64,000 bases of DNA from Shewanella baltica (GCF_900456975.1 NZ_UGYM01000002.1:2790001-2854000), one strand, 5' to 3'; numbered from the stretch's first letter, positions 45,063-54,549 are shown. A program made the numbers and translations. Notes: generated from the sequence alone by a model not told the origin.

Positions 45063-45950
45063 ATGTTGACCGAACTGCCACCACTTAATTCCCTCCGTGC
45101 TTTTGAAGCGGCTGCACGCTTGCAGAGCATGACATTAGCCAGCAAGGAGTTACATGTCACCCATGGTGCAGTCAGCAAACAAATCAGAGTATTAGAGGAT
45201 TATTTGGGTTTTGCGCTTTTTGTGCGCTTACATAAAAAAGTCAGTTTAACCGATGAAGCCAAGCGCTATTTGCCCCATGTCCAAGCCGCGCTGCAAACCC
45301 TGTCAAGTGCAACGAGTGACCTACGCCGCCAGCCCTCTAAGCCACAAACCTTAGCCATCAATGTGCTGCCAAGCTTAACCATTAATTGGCTCATTCCGAG
45401 AATGGAGCAGTTTAAGTCCCGCCATCCGCACCTTTATGTCGATTTGTCGATTGGTGACTTTGCCGTGGACTTTAGCCAAGGCCGTTATGATATTGCGATT
45501 CGCAGCTGCACAGCTATTCCTAAGGGCGCGAATTATATCAAACTGATGGATGAGGATTTGTGTTTGGTTTGCGCGCCTTCGTTAGCGCCAAAACTGCAAA
45601 ATATCGAAGATATCAATCACGTCACCTTACTGAAACACACTACAAGACCCGAACTGTGGGAATATTGGGCAGAAAAAGTGGGCTTAACACTCACTCAAGC
45701 ACAAACCTTTGGCGTTGAGCATTTCTACATGCTCAGCCAAGCCGCCGCCAGTGGCATGGGGGCAGCGCTTATTCCGCGATTTTTTATCGAAGAGCAATTG
45801 GCAAACGGCAGCTTGGTCATCCCCTTCGACGCCCCTTTCATCAGCCCCTATCGCTATTACCTGCTCACACCCAAATCCCCTAGCTTGCCGTTAAAAGCCC
45901 AAGCCTTTATCGACTGGTTATTAGAAGTGTTTGCCCCTTATCGCCACTAA
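45063..45950 (+). CDS. LysR-type transcriptional regulator (GcvA-like)
   Basis: 295 aa. N-terminal winged helix-turn-helix: LNSLRAFEAAARLQSMTLASKELHVTHGAVSKQIRVLEDYLG is typical of GcvA-like LysR members. The rest is the substrate-binding domain (about 90-290). The adjacent divergent TSUP gene is the probable target. A bidirectional terminator separates it from rraB. Confidence 0.92.
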   Translation: MLTELPPLNSLRAFEAAARLQSMTLASKELHVTHGAVSKQIRVLEDYLGFALFVRLHKKVSLTDEAKRYLPHVQAALQTLSSATSDLRRQPSKPQTLAINVLPSLTINWLIPRMEQFKSRHPHLYVDLSIGDFAVDFSQGRYDIAIRSCTAIPKGANYIKLMDEDLCLVCAPSLAPKLQNIEDINHVTLLKHTTRPELWEYWAEKVGLTLTQAQTFGVEHFYMLSQAAASGMGAALIPRFFIEEQLANGSLVIPFDAPFISPYRYYLLTPKSPSLPLKAQAFIDWLLEVFAPYRH

Positions 45951-46048
45951 ACAACATTTGGAATGTCACAGTTTCAGCAAAGTGCGATAACGCTATATGT
46001 GCTAAATAAAGCTATTGAGTGCTGCAAACAGGCCAGAAAAACGGCAAT

Positions 46049-46075
46049 AAAAAACCACCAAGAAGGTGGTTTTTT
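46049..46075. terminator. Bidirectional terminator between lysR and rraB
   Basis: 11-bp stem AAAAAACCACC/GGTGGTTTTTT (46049-46059, 46065-46075, loop AAGAA) with A and T runs on either side; serves both convergent genes. Confidence 0.92.
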
Positions 46076-46102
46076 AGACTCAAAGGTCAAAGCAAATCAG
46101 CA

Positions 46103-46498
46103 TCAGTGATTGCAATGAGCACCGTGAACATGCTCATGGTCATCATCTTCCATAAACTCGTCATCACCGTCTTGGTGTTGCATTACGCCCCAACCGTCGG
46201 TCATACCACCGAATTCGGCGGCAAAATCATTCAACATGACTTCTTGCTCAACCAAAGTATCGTAATCAGGTACCATATTGAGGCAAACAATGATTTCCCA
46301 CTTGCCTAGCTCATCATTAAGATTCAGCTCAAGCTCGCCTTGCAAGTCAGAATTTGTGAGTTCTTCTAACGCCGTTTCAGCATCACGTTGGTCATCAAAA
46401 ACCAAAAAGAAATCAACATCTAACTCTTTAGTTAAATCGATTCCTGCTTCAGCCATTGCGGCCAGCATTTTACCATTGTCATCATCTGGAAATTGCAT
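46103..46498 (-). CDS. rraB: Ribonuclease E inhibitor RraB
   Basis: 131-aa protein that binds RNase E and restrains mRNA decay in E. coli. The body (MQFPDDDNGKMLAAMAEAGIDLTKELDVDFFLVFDDQRDAETALEEL to GGMTDGWGVMQH) matches RraB; the tail is Asp/His-rich (DDDHEHVHGAHCNH), possibly metal-binding. The ATG at 46498 has a GGAGC site; frame extension to 46615 overlaps the S4 gene and is unlikely. Confidence 0.93.
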   Translation of the reverse strand: MQFPDDDNGKMLAAMAEAGIDLTKELDVDFFLVFDDQRDAETALEELTNSDLQGELELNLNDELGKWEIIVCLNMVPDYDTLVEQEVMLNDFAAEFGGMTDGWGVMQHQDGDDEFMEDDDHEHVHGAHCNH

Positions 46499-46520
46499 AT
46501 CTTGCTCCACTGTTTCAGGC

Positions 46521-46751
46521 TTATTCTGCCGCAATGATTTGAACTGATTCACCATTAAAGCTGACGATATCGCCCGCAATAATTTTTTTACGCTTACGAG
46601 TTTCAACTTCACCATTCACTGTGACTTGACCTTCCTCGATAAAATGCTTGGCTTCGCCGCCGGCATTGCTCATGCCCTGCACTTTTAATACTTTGTACAA
46701 TTCAATGAAATCTTCGCCAGAATGCAAAGCCAATTGATTAATTTGCGCCAC
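46521..46751 (-). CDS. S4-domain RNA-binding protein (YbcJ-like)
   Basis: 76-aa single S4 domain: VLKVQGMSNAGGEAKHFIEEGQVTVNGEVETRKRKKIIAGDIVSF. Matches E. coli YbcJ in size and order. GTG start with AAGG upstream. Located 22 nt ahead of rraB, so probably co-transcribed with it. Confidence 0.92.
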   Translation of the reverse strand: MAQINQLALHSGEDFIELYKVLKVQGMSNAGGEAKHFIEEGQVTVNGEVETRKRKKIIAGDIVSFNGESVQIIAAE

Positions 46752-46825
46752 TTAATACACGCCTTCTAAAAATAAACCTGCGGCATTATACCAGCACCGC
46801 ACAAAATCCGCTGAAGATAATTTGG

Positions 46826-47362
46826 CTAGAGACGTCTTTCATCGGCGAGTAAACCGAAGACCGATTCATCGAGCCAGTTTTCACCCATTTTGAATTGCTG
46901 CCTGAGTAAACCTTCAAGCCTGAAGCCACACTTTTCAAGAACCCGCGCCGATGCATGATTATCTTTGGCGCAATGACCAACAAATTTATGCACATTAAAA
47001 CTTAAGCAGGCCCAATCAATAACCGCCGTTAAGCTCTCAGTCGCATAACCTTTGCCGTGGCCCTCTGCGGCCAGCAAGTAACCCACTTCGGCACGCTGCT
47101 CATCAAGGCTTTGGCAATAAAGACCTGTTAACCCGACAAATTGCCCTGTATCGACGGTCTCAATCACTAAGGTGAGCCAATCGCCAGAACCGTAAAACCA
47201 AGTATCGGAGCGCTGCTGAAACTTACTGCGGATCACCTCTTGCGACTCAGGAACTCGCACATAGCGATTAATCTCAGGATCGCTGTGCAACGCATAAAAA
47301 TGTTCCCAATCGCTGTCTTGTAAGCTCCTGAGTTTCAATCTATCGGTATAGAGTTCCAGCAT
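46826..47362 (-). CDS. GNAT family N-acetyltransferase (RimJ/RimL type)
   Basis: 178-aa acetyltransferase. N-terminal LYTDRLKLRSLQDSDWEHFYALHSDPEINRYVR is the RimJ/RimL-like start; AEVGYLLAAEGHGKGYATESLTAVIDWA is the acetyl-CoA-binding motif A (Q/RxxGxG/A form), and NHASARVLEKCGFRLEG is motif B. Substrate is unknown; members modify ribosomal protein N-termini or small molecules. Confidence 0.92.
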   Translation of the reverse strand: MLELYTDRLKLRSLQDSDWEHFYALHSDPEINRYVRVPESQEVIRSKFQQRSDTWFYGSGDWLTLVIETVDTGQFVGLTGLYCQSLDEQRAEVGYLLAAEGHGKGYATESLTAVIDWACLSFNVHKFVGHCAKDNHASARVLEKCGFRLEGLLRQQFKMGENWLDESVFGLLADERRL

Positions 47363-47393
47363 AGTGACTCCGTGATGAGCAGATAAAACAAAA

Positions 47394-47413
47394 ACGGCAG
47401 CAAACGCTGCCGT
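47394..47413 (-). terminator. Intrinsic terminator of ppiC
   Basis: 8-bp stem ACGGCAGC/GCTGCCGT (47394-47401, 47406-47413, loop AAAC) 19 nt after the ppiC stop; followed on the minus strand by TTTTGTTTTAT. Confidence 0.85.
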
Positions 47414-47432
47414 ATCAAATAAGCTGTAAAAC

Positions 47433-47711
47433 TTATGCGCGGCTGGTCACTTCAAGCAAATGAAAACCAAACTGCGTTTTGACAGGACCTTGAACTTCGT
47501 TTAATGGCGCGCTGAAGACGACTTCATCAAACTCTCTCACCATCATACCAGGACCGAATGAACCCAATTCGCCGCCTTGGGCACCTGATGGGCAAGAAGA
47601 GTGCGCGCGAGCAATTTGAGCGAAATCAGCGCCTTCCAATATTTGCTGTTTCAGCGCTTGGCATTGTTCTTCGCTGCTGACTAACAAATGTCTTGCTGTT
47701 GCCTGGACCAT
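47433..47711 (-). CDS. ppiC: Peptidyl-prolyl isomerase C (parvulin)
   Basis: 92-aa cytosolic single-domain parvulin, the same length as E. coli PpiC (93). Typical residues: RHLLVSSEEQCQALKQQILEGADFAQIARAHSSCPSGAQGGELGSFGPGMMVREFDEVVFS and the terminal QFGFHLLEV. Catalyses cis-trans isomerisation at X-Pro bonds. The ATG at 47711 fits; the open frame to 47750 adds non-family residues. Confidence 0.95.
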   Translation of the reverse strand: MVQATARHLLVSSEEQCQALKQQILEGADFAQIARAHSSCPSGAQGGELGSFGPGMMVREFDEVVFSAPLNEVQGPVKTQFGFHLLEVTSRA

Positions 47712-47881
47712 AGTAAAACTCCTGTGAGGATCATGAGACATTTGCCCCAAATATCATTGAATTCCCATTAAAACATCCGTTTTAACAGGTTTTGAATCAA
47801 CAGTATAAAAACTTTCTGTTGAATAAAAAAGTCTTAAAATGCCGTCATTCACATCAAAGTCAAATAACGGCATATTACGGG

Positions 47882-49711
47882 CTAAGCCTGTTTAGACGCT
47901 ATCCAACGATCGATTTTGTTCTCCATGACCGCCATAGGTAATGAACCTGATGTGAGGATTTGATCGTGGAACGCTTTTAAATCAAATTTATCACCCAAGG
48001 CTTTTTCAGCGCGGGCGCGCAGTGCCAGGATCTTCAGCTGACCGACTTTGTAAGACAAAGCTTGACCAGGGATCGCCATATAGCGCTCCACTTCAGCAAC
48101 TATGTCACTTTCAGCCATCGGCGAGTTGTCTTTCATGTACTGAATCGCTTGTTCACGACTCCAGCCTTTTGAATGAAGACCAGTATCCACCACTAAGCGC
48201 ATCGCACGCAGCATTTCATCGGAAAGCTTGCCAAAATACTGATAAGGATCCGTAAACAAGCCCATCTCAATACCTAAGTACTCAGCATAAAGTGCCCAAC
48301 CTTCCTCGAAAGCCGTATAACCACTGAAACGCTGGAACTCAGGCACACCGGTTAGCTCTTGCTTGATCGCAATTTGAAAATGATGCCCAGGAGCAGCCTC
48401 GTGTAAAGATAAGGTCGTCATTCCCCACTTTGGTTGCGCCTTGAGGTTATAAGTGTTGATATAGAACACGCCTGGACGACTACCATCCACAGCTGGCGAT
48501 TCGTAAGAAGCACCCGCCGCAGATTGTTCTCTGAAACTTTCAACCGGCTTAACCACGTAATCAGCTTTTGGCATCACATTAAAGTAGTTAGGCAGCACTT
48601 GATTGATTTTATCTTTCAACACCATATAACCATCAATCAAACCTTGACGATCATTGTAGAAATACTGAGGTTCGGAAGATAAAGAAGCGAAAAATGCTTT
48701 CAAATCGCCCTTAAAACCGACTTGCTCACGTACCTTATCCATCTCAGATAAAATTCGCGCCACTTCACTTAAGCCAATTTGATGAATTTCATCCACAGAC
48801 ATAGTGGTGGTCGTATGTGAGTTAGCCAGATGCTGATACCAAGCTTTGCCGTTAGGTAAACCAGACCAACCATCAGTCGCCCGCGATTTAGGTAAATAGG
48901 TTTGCTTAAAGTAATCACGCAAGTCCGTCAACGCTGGCACGATACGTTCGGCTATCATGGCTTGATAACGAGCTGTCAATTCCGCTTTATCTTGCTCAGA
49001 AAAACTCTCAGGGAAATGCTGAATGGGCGAGTAGAAAATGCTCTGAGTCGCATCAGTCGTTAGCATAGCGTCTAACTGGGGAATAATGCGCTCTACCAAC
49101 ACCCGAGGTAACACCACTTTACTTTCAATGCCTTGATTCATCCGATTTTCAGCAAGTGCTACCCACTTGATGAAACCATCGACTCTCTGTTCCCAATTAC
49201 GATAATCTTGAACAGTATTAAAAGGTTGTGCACTCTCGCCACTTCCCAACTGCACCATGGTAATAACAGTACTATAGAACTGGCTTATCGGCATAAAGCG
49301 AGATGGGAAAGTTTCGTCCACTAACGCCATATCACGGTCATAGACAAACAGGTCATAACTTAACTGTAAATCAGCGGGCAGTTGCTTTGGATCTATCGCG
49401 CGCACCTGAGCTAAATAGTGAGTATTAAGATCGTGGCGAGCCTTGAGGTAATCTTCGGTTAGATCCCCGCCAAAATCGGCGTTATAGTCATTAACGCCGA
49501 CAAAGGTGGCGTAGATGGGCTCAAGCTTTAGGTAATCTTTAAAATAAGCATCCACAAGCGCTAAATAACGCTGCTCGGCCGTTTGTGTTTCGCCCTGATC
49601 TGCAACTGCATTAGCTTGGCTGTTTTCTTGAACTGCAGTGGCTTCAGGCTTAGAACAACCTTGAAGGGTGAAGATTAACGCTATCGATCCTGCCAATAAA
49701 CCCAATTTCAT
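47882..49711 (-). CDS. DUF885 family lipoprotein (putative metallopeptidase)
   Basis: 609-aa exported lipoprotein: signal peptide LGLLAGSIALIFTLQGC with lipobox LQGC, Ser at +2. The DUF885 body contains the zinc-like motif HEAAPGHH (about 436-443) and ends in a long helical region with GLHSKGWSREQAIQYMKDNSPM. Members resemble membrane-associated peptidases; the activity is inferred only. Single gene. Confidence 0.88.
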   Translation of the reverse strand: MKLGLLAGSIALIFTLQGCSKPEATAVQENSQANAVADQGETQTAEQRYLALVDAYFKDYLKLEPIYATFVGVNDYNADFGGDLTEDYLKARHDLNTHYLAQVRAIDPKQLPADLQLSYDLFVYDRDMALVDETFPSRFMPISQFYSTVITMVQLGSGESAQPFNTVQDYRNWEQRVDGFIKWVALAENRMNQGIESKVVLPRVLVERIIPQLDAMLTTDATQSIFYSPIQHFPESFSEQDKAELTARYQAMIAERIVPALTDLRDYFKQTYLPKSRATDGWSGLPNGKAWYQHLANSHTTTTMSVDEIHQIGLSEVARILSEMDKVREQVGFKGDLKAFFASLSSEPQYFYNDRQGLIDGYMVLKDKINQVLPNYFNVMPKADYVVKPVESFREQSAAGASYESPAVDGSRPGVFYINTYNLKAQPKWGMTTLSLHEAAPGHHFQIAIKQELTGVPEFQRFSGYTAFEEGWALYAEYLGIEMGLFTDPYQYFGKLSDEMLRAMRLVVDTGLHSKGWSREQAIQYMKDNSPMAESDIVAEVERYMAIPGQALSYKVGQLKILALRARAEKALGDKFDLKAFHDQILTSGSLPMAVMENKIDRWIASKQA

Positions 49712-49790
49712 TTTAATATTTCTCCTTTTTGGCCCGCTATTGCAGAACTGTTTCTATACTTAGTTCAAGGTCTGCTATCGGAGTTAATCT

Positions 49791-50300
49791 ATGATCTACT
49801 CGTTCCGCAACTCAGGTTTCAGGGATCCAGAAACTGGAGTCTATAACCAAACCTATTTCATGGAAGTATTCAACCGAGAATGGCATCGTCACATGAGAGA
49901 ACACCAAAGCTTGGCACTATTGTATCTGTGCCCTCACATTCATGAAACCGTCAAACAACCCCATTTACTCGAATTCTTTACCAAACAAGTGCAGGAAGCA
50001 CTATTAAGAGCAACAGATATGATTGCGAGGCTTGATCATAATCACTTTGCGCTGGGTTTATTCAACATAGATGAGGTGGGAACTGAGGTAGTCTTAAAGC
50101 GAATAGAGCACCAAATATCTGACTTTAACCAAGATTTTGGTAAAAATCATAAGCTGACAATCGATTATAAACTTGCTGCCTGCATTTGCTTACCGACGCA
50201 AGAAAACAAAATCGAGTCACTCTTCAGTAATGTCAGCCAACTTTCACAAGATCTTGAAAAAAGCCATGATCAATCGCAAGCCTTAATCCGCTTACAGTAA
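49791..50300 (+). CDS. Degenerate GGDEF-domain protein
   Basis: 169-aa protein with a GGDEF-like fold: DPETGVYNQTYFMEVFNREW (the D-x-L-T-G-x-x-N region), LALLYL, and then ARLDHNHFALGL, where residues 82-86 (DHNHF) replace GGDEF. Active-site Glu is missing, so diguanylate cyclase activity is unlikely; it could bind nucleotide or act as a c-di-GMP-related regulator. No transmembrane or second domain. Upstream of the TonB system but convergent with it. Confidence 0.82.
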   Translation: MIYSFRNSGFRDPETGVYNQTYFMEVFNREWHRHMREHQSLALLYLCPHIHETVKQPHLLEFFTKQVQEALLRATDMIARLDHNHFALGLFNIDEVGTEVVLKRIEHQISDFNQDFGKNHKLTIDYKLAACICLPTQENKIESLFSNVSQLSQDLEKSHDQSQALIRLQ

Positions 50301-50328
50301 GCTTGTGTTGTAAATTAGTACCAAAGAA

Positions 50329-50348
50329 AAAGCCCCTTTCGGGGCTTT
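50329..50348. terminator. Bidirectional terminator after GGDEF and TPR genes
   Basis: AAAGCCCC/GGGGCTTT stem (50329-50336, 50341-50348, loop TTTC) with A run to the left; serves both convergent genes and closes the TonB2-type operon. Confidence 0.9.
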
Positions 50349-50376
50349 CAAATTCAAACGCTAAACTGCCAAGCGA

Positions 50377-51624
50377 TTACAGTGTGATGTTATGCATACG
50401 TGCTTTCTCTTTGATATAAGAGATATAGCTATTTGCACTCTTCTCAGTCTTCTTATCATTAGCAGCTAATACTGCACGGTTATAAGCTGACTTGTACTGT
50501 TTCAAACTTAAATGAGCTAAAGCTAATTCGAAGTTTGCTTCGCCAGGATGATCAATGCCCATGGATATGGCTTTTTCAAGCACAGGGATCGCAGCAGTGT
50601 ATTGTTCATCCAAGTTGAGTAAGCGACCTTGTTTCAGGTAAGTCTTACCATCCTTGCTTATAGCGGCAGCTTTACCATAATAATCAGCTGCTTGCTTAAA
50701 CTCTTTAGCATTTTGATAGAAACCAGCCAAAATCTCTAAGGACTTAGCATCCTCAGCAATCAAGCCTGATTTCATATGTTTCTGATACACTTTAGCAGCT
50801 TGATATGGAGCACCTTTCTGTGCCATCAACTGTGCTAAACGGGTAATGTTACCCGCGCTATCCAAGAAACCATTTCTATAGGCTAAATCGTAAGTAGCAA
50901 GAGACTTGTCATAGTCTTCAACCATCAAATAAAACTGTGCTAATTGAACCCACAGTCTGCCGTCTTCAGGGAATAATGGCACCATGACTTCTAACACACC
51001 AACAGCTTTCTTATACTTCTTCTGGTTGAAGTAAGCTGTCAGTTTCATCTGATACAGACCTTTATCAGGAGCTTCAGCTAATGAAAGACCTTTATCGGCC
51101 ACTTCAATCACTTTATCCCACTGTTTTAGCTCTGAATATGCAATACCAATACGACGGTATATTTGAGAGTCAGATTTACAAGTGAATTCCATCCACTTGT
51201 AGTAGTAAGGAATCGCTTCCTTAAACTTCTTCTCTTGTAACAGCAAATCCGCATAAAGACGCATAGTTGCAGCATGATCTGTGCCACCTAAAATATCAGC
51301 TTCAACAGCTTGTTTTAGGTACTTGATCGCAGTATCCATTTTGCCTTTTTCGGCATAAAAGTTACCTAACATGCGTGCAACATAAGCCTTATCGAAGTCG
51401 TTCTTAGCATTAGCTTCGAGCAAAATAGCAATGGCTTCATCTAACTGGCCATTAGTATAAGCTTCGAACGACTTTTGAACTTTCTTCGCTGCGCCTTCGC
51501 CTACCGCTTTAGATTGACGTTTGTCTATAGGACACTTTTCTTCCGCTACCGCAGAAGAAAGTGTTAATGTCCCGCCACAAACAGAAAGCAATAATAGAGC
51601 TGCGATTTTATTAACATTACGCAT
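50377..51624 (-). CDS. TPR protein of the TonB2-type operon
   Basis: 415-aa protein with a cleavable signal peptide (MRNVNKIAALLLLSVCGGTLTLSSAVA) and at least eight tetratricopeptide repeats (Ala/Gly/Tyr-spaced helices such as VARMLGNFYAEKGKMDTAIKYLKQAVE). Probably a periplasmic scaffold for the TonB complex, as in other TtpC-type operons. Last gene of the operon, 2 nt after tonB. Confidence 0.87.
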   Translation of the reverse strand: MRNVNKIAALLLLSVCGGTLTLSSAVAEEKCPIDKRQSKAVGEGAAKKVQKSFEAYTNGQLDEAIAILLEANAKNDFDKAYVARMLGNFYAEKGKMDTAIKYLKQAVEADILGGTDHAATMRLYADLLLQEKKFKEAIPYYYKWMEFTCKSDSQIYRRIGIAYSELKQWDKVIEVADKGLSLAEAPDKGLYQMKLTAYFNQKKYKKAVGVLEVMVPLFPEDGRLWVQLAQFYLMVEDYDKSLATYDLAYRNGFLDSAGNITRLAQLMAQKGAPYQAAKVYQKHMKSGLIAEDAKSLEILAGFYQNAKEFKQAADYYGKAAAISKDGKTYLKQGRLLNLDEQYTAAIPVLEKAISMGIDHPGEANFELALAHLSLKQYKSAYNRAVLAANDKKTEKSANSYISYIKEKARMHNITL

Positions 51625-51626
51625 CG

Positions 51627-52247
51627 TTATTTGCCTCCCTTATCTAAGGTAAAGTCCAGCTGAACTGTCTGAACAGGTTGCTTCAGTGGCTTGCCATCAA
51701 CAATCTTTGGCTTGTACTTCCACTTCTTCAGTGCGCGAATCGCTTCTTTATCAAATAAACGCTTTGGCTCTGCTTGAATAACTTCAACGTCATCGATACC
51801 ACCGAGTTCGTTGATGGTGAAACGAAGTTGTACCCAACCTTCTTTACCATCACGCGCCGCAGCAATTGGATACTGAGGTTCGATACGAACGATAGGCGTA
51901 GCATCACCATCGCGAGTCATCATATTGCCTAATTTGAAACCAGTACTTGCACCGCCAGCTTCTACACCGCCCATATTGAACGACATTGATGTATCAATAT
52001 TACTTGATGAATCAGGTGGCGTTGTATCAGGCTTCTGTGGTTGCTCTGGTGGTGGTGGTGGCTTAGGCACTACCCTTGGCTTATTCTGTGCTTTTGAATC
52101 CTGTCTATCCATAGTGATTTCAATTACAGGGGTCTCAGCCGATGTTTCGCCGCGCTGTGCGCCGCCACCGACCAAGAACGCCATAAAAGCGAACAGACCA
52201 AAAGTCACAGCAGCACCAATAATGATCGATACTAGTGCTCTTAGCAT
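51627..52247 (-). CDS. tonB: TonB family energy transducer
   Basis: 206 aa. N-terminal membrane helix (VSIIIGAAVTFGLFAFMAFLV), Pro-rich linker (KPRVVPKPPPPPEQPQKPDTTPP, residues about 56-78) and C-terminal TonB domain (about 118-206; EPQYPIAAARDGKEGWVQLRFTINELGG). Carries proton-motive energy from ExbB/ExbD to outer-membrane receptors. The order TtpC-ExbB-ExbD-TonB marks a TonB2-type system. ATG overlaps none; exbD ends 1 nt upstream. Confidence 0.94.
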   Translation of the reverse strand: MLRALVSIIIGAAVTFGLFAFMAFLVGGGAQRGETSAETPVIEITMDRQDSKAQNKPRVVPKPPPPPEQPQKPDTTPPDSSSNIDTSMSFNMGGVEAGGASTGFKLGNMMTRDGDATPIVRIEPQYPIAAARDGKEGWVQLRFTINELGGIDDVEVIQAEPKRLFDKEAIRALKKWKYKPKIVDGKPLKQPVQTVQLDFTLDKGGK

Positions 52248-52248
52248 A

Positions 52249-52653
52249 TTAATCGTTCCCCGCAGATACCGAAATTTTATCTATACCAGCCGCTTTCACT
52301 TGGTCTAGAACTTTAACAACTAAGCCGTGCATTGCGTCTTTATCAGCCTGAATCAATACAGCAGCTTCAGGAGCTTCAGCCAGCATACGTTCAACGTTTG
52401 CAGTTACACGTTCGATATCAACCTGACGGTTTTCCATCATGATCACGCCCGTTTTGCTGACGCCGATAAAGATGTTCGCCGAAGGCTTTGAAGTCGCTTG
52501 TGAAGCTTTTGGTTTGTTATAGTCCAAACCAGATGGTTTCACGAATGACGTTGTTACAATGAAGAAGATTAGCATGATGAACACGATGTCGAGCATCGGT
52601 GTCATATCAATTTGCGCTTCCTCATCTATACTGGAATGCTTTTTACGTGCCAT
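52249..52653 (-). CDS. exbD: ExbD-type biopolymer transporter
   Basis: 134-aa ExbD/TolR family protein with one N-terminal membrane helix (MLDIVFIMLIFFIVTTSFV; the key Asp lies in DMTPMLDIVF) and a periplasmic domain. Forms the proton channel with ExbB. ATG 52653 follows GAGAGAG; a TTG two codons earlier is less likely. Confidence 0.94.
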   Translation of the reverse strand: MARKKHSSIDEEAQIDMTPMLDIVFIMLIFFIVTTSFVKPSGLDYNKPKASQATSKPSANIFIGVSKTGVIMMENRQVDIERVTANVERMLAEAPEAAVLIQADKDAMHGLVVKVLDQVKAAGIDKISVSAGND

Positions 52654-52666
52654 GTTCAATCTCTCT

Positions 52667-53194
52667 CTAGTGGTGCGGCATGCTGTCTTTTAGCTTTTCT
52701 AAACTGATCTTCATTTTTGCATCAAGGCGAGTACTGAAGAACACTCCCGATAATGCTGCAACCATACCTGCCATCGTAGGCATAGTCGCCATTGAAATAC
52801 CAGCCGCCATCAAACGAGCATTACTCGTCCCCTGAACTGCCATCACATCGAACACTGAAATCATACCGGTTACGGTACCTAACAAACCTATCATTGGACA
52901 AATCGCCACTAAGGTTTTAATAATCAGCATACGTGCATTCAAATCTTGCTTCGCTTGGGACATCCAAGCTTCACGGATACGGTGTGCATACCAAGAGGTC
53001 GTTTCCTCTCTGGCGTCCCATGCAGCTATGATTGCTTTATGTTGCTTTGGTGATATCCAATTAAGATACCAATAACGCTCAAGCATCAATACCCACATTA
53101 AGAACAGAACAGCCGCTACAAGCCAGAGTACGTCGCCTCCGGAGGCCATGAAGCCCCTGACGGAATCCCAAATGTCCATCAGGTATAGCATCAT
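52667..53194 (-). CDS. exbB: ExbB-type proton channel protein
   Basis: 175-aa MotA/TolQ/ExbB family protein with three membrane helices (VLWLVAAVLFLMWVLML, IKTLVAICPMIGLLGTVTGMISVF, MATMPTMAGMVAALSGVFF). The GLLGTVTGM motif is typical. Its ATG shares a base with the TtpC stop codon (TAATG), so it is translationally coupled. Confidence 0.94.
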   Translation of the reverse strand: MMLYLMDIWDSVRGFMASGGDVLWLVAAVLFLMWVLMLERYWYLNWISPKQHKAIIAAWDAREETTSWYAHRIREAWMSQAKQDLNARMLIIKTLVAICPMIGLLGTVTGMISVFDVMAVQGTSNARLMAAGISMATMPTMAGMVAALSGVFFSTRLDAKMKISLEKLKDSMPHH

Positions 53195-54549
53195 TAGTCA
53201 GCCCTCTTCTCAGCATGTGCTGCGATGATACCAGCACTTTGCTCTTCAAGGATCTGAACGATTGACTTGCTACGCGCAACAACAACTGCATGCATTAACA
53301 TTAACGGTAGTGCAGCAACCAGACCTTGAACTGTAGTGATAAGCGCCATAGAAATACCGCCCGCCATCAGTTTTGGATCGCCAGTACCAAATAATTGGAT
53401 ACTTTGGAAGGTTGCAATCATACCCGTTACTGTACCTAATAGACCCATCATAGGTGCGATAGCGGCCAGTACTTTAATGATTGAAATACGCGCTTCTAAT
53501 GCTGGAGTTTCTTTCAGAATCGCTTCATCAAGTTTCAACTCTAACGTTTCAACATCAACGTCTTTGTTTTCTTGGTAAACTTTTAAGATACGACCTAAAG
53601 CGTTGTTACCAGGCTTATCGACGTTCTTACGTTGGCTATTAACGCGAGCGCCAATGATAGTCATAGTGACAAGACGTTCGATAGAGATTAATAAACCCAG
53701 TGCTAACAGAGCAATAATGATGTAACCGATAGTACCACCGGCTTCTAAACGGTCTTCAAAGCTAGCTTTGTTAGTGAAGATGTTTAGCAGTACACCGCGT
53801 GCAGGGTCAACATAAAATGGTGCAGTACCTGAAGTGATTTTTTCCCAGTCAGCAACCGCGCTAACTTGGTAACCTTCTGGTTGTTGAGATAACTGCTGAA
53901 TTAAACCTAACTCAGGGTTATAAACAACGTATTTGCCATCGGCTGTTAAGTTGTAAGCACCAACACGATGGATAGTCGTTGTTTTAACGCTTCCGTCGAT
54001 ACCAGTAACAGAACCTTCAAACTTAACAACCTTGCCAGACTCAGCCATTTCAAACAGCTGTTCTTGCCAGAATTGCTCTAGTTCTTCAATTTTAGGTAAT
54101 TGTTTACGCGCACCTAAATCAGCGATGAATTTATCACGATTTGGGTATTGAGCACTGATGTTTGAGCTTGCCAGTTTACCCGCGAAATCACCGGCTTCAC
54201 CTTTAACCACACCAAACATTTCACCCAAGTCACCTTGAGCAGTTTTCAGATCTTCTTCTAACTGAGCAATTTTACGCTCGTTATCCAAGAACGCTTGGTT
54301 TAAATCTTTGCCACGTTGTTTTTCAGCAGCTAAAGCATCTTTTTCACGCTTTAACAGTGCAGCTTTATCACCACGTTCTGCTTGGAATTCTTGCTCGCGT
54401 TTGCTGTTGATTTTGCCTTCTGCAGCGCGTTCAACTTTAACTTGTTGCAATAATTGGTCAATCGACTTAGGCGCATCTGCAGCGCTAGCCATACCAGCAG
54501 TTAAAGAGAAACTTGCAGCCAACACAGCTGTAGTAATTAACTTCTTCAT
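53194..54549 (-). CDS. TtpC-like MotA/TolQ/ExbB protein
   Basis: 451 aa. Signal peptide (MKKLITTAVLAASFSLTAGMASA), a large periplasmic coiled-coil part (about 30-260; KREQEFQAERGDKAALLKREKDALAAEK), then an ExbB-like C-terminal domain (about 265-440; GTIGYIIIALLALGLLISIERLV and LAAIAPMMGLLGTVTGMIATF). This larger ExbB form is the TtpC component needed by Vibrio TonB2 systems. Overlaps both neighbours by one base. Confidence 0.92.
   Translation of the reverse strand: MKKLITTAVLAASFSLTAGMASAADAPKSIDQLLQQVKVERAAEGKINSKREQEFQAERGDKAALLKREKDALAAEKQRGKDLNQAFLDNERKIAQLEEDLKTAQGDLGEMFGVVKGEAGDFAGKLASSNISAQYPNRDKFIADLGARKQLPKIEELEQFWQEQLFEMAESGKVVKFEGSVTGIDGSVKTTTIHRVGAYNLTADGKYVVYNPELGLIQQLSQQPEGYQVSAVADWEKITSGTAPFYVDPARGVLLNIFTNKASFEDRLEAGGTIGYIIIALLALGLLISIERLVTMTIIGARVNSQRKNVDKPGNNALGRILKVYQENKDVDVETLELKLDEAILKETPALEARISIIKVLAAIAPMMGLLGTVTGMIATFQSIQLFGTGDPKLMAGGISMALITTVQGLVAALPLMLMHAVVVARSKSIVQILEEQSAGIIAAHAEKRAD

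Noticed and set aside
46499..46615. Longer RraB with 39 extra N-terminal residues.
   Set aside because: Extension overlaps the S4-domain gene and is not part of the RraB family; a GGAGC site precedes the internal ATG.
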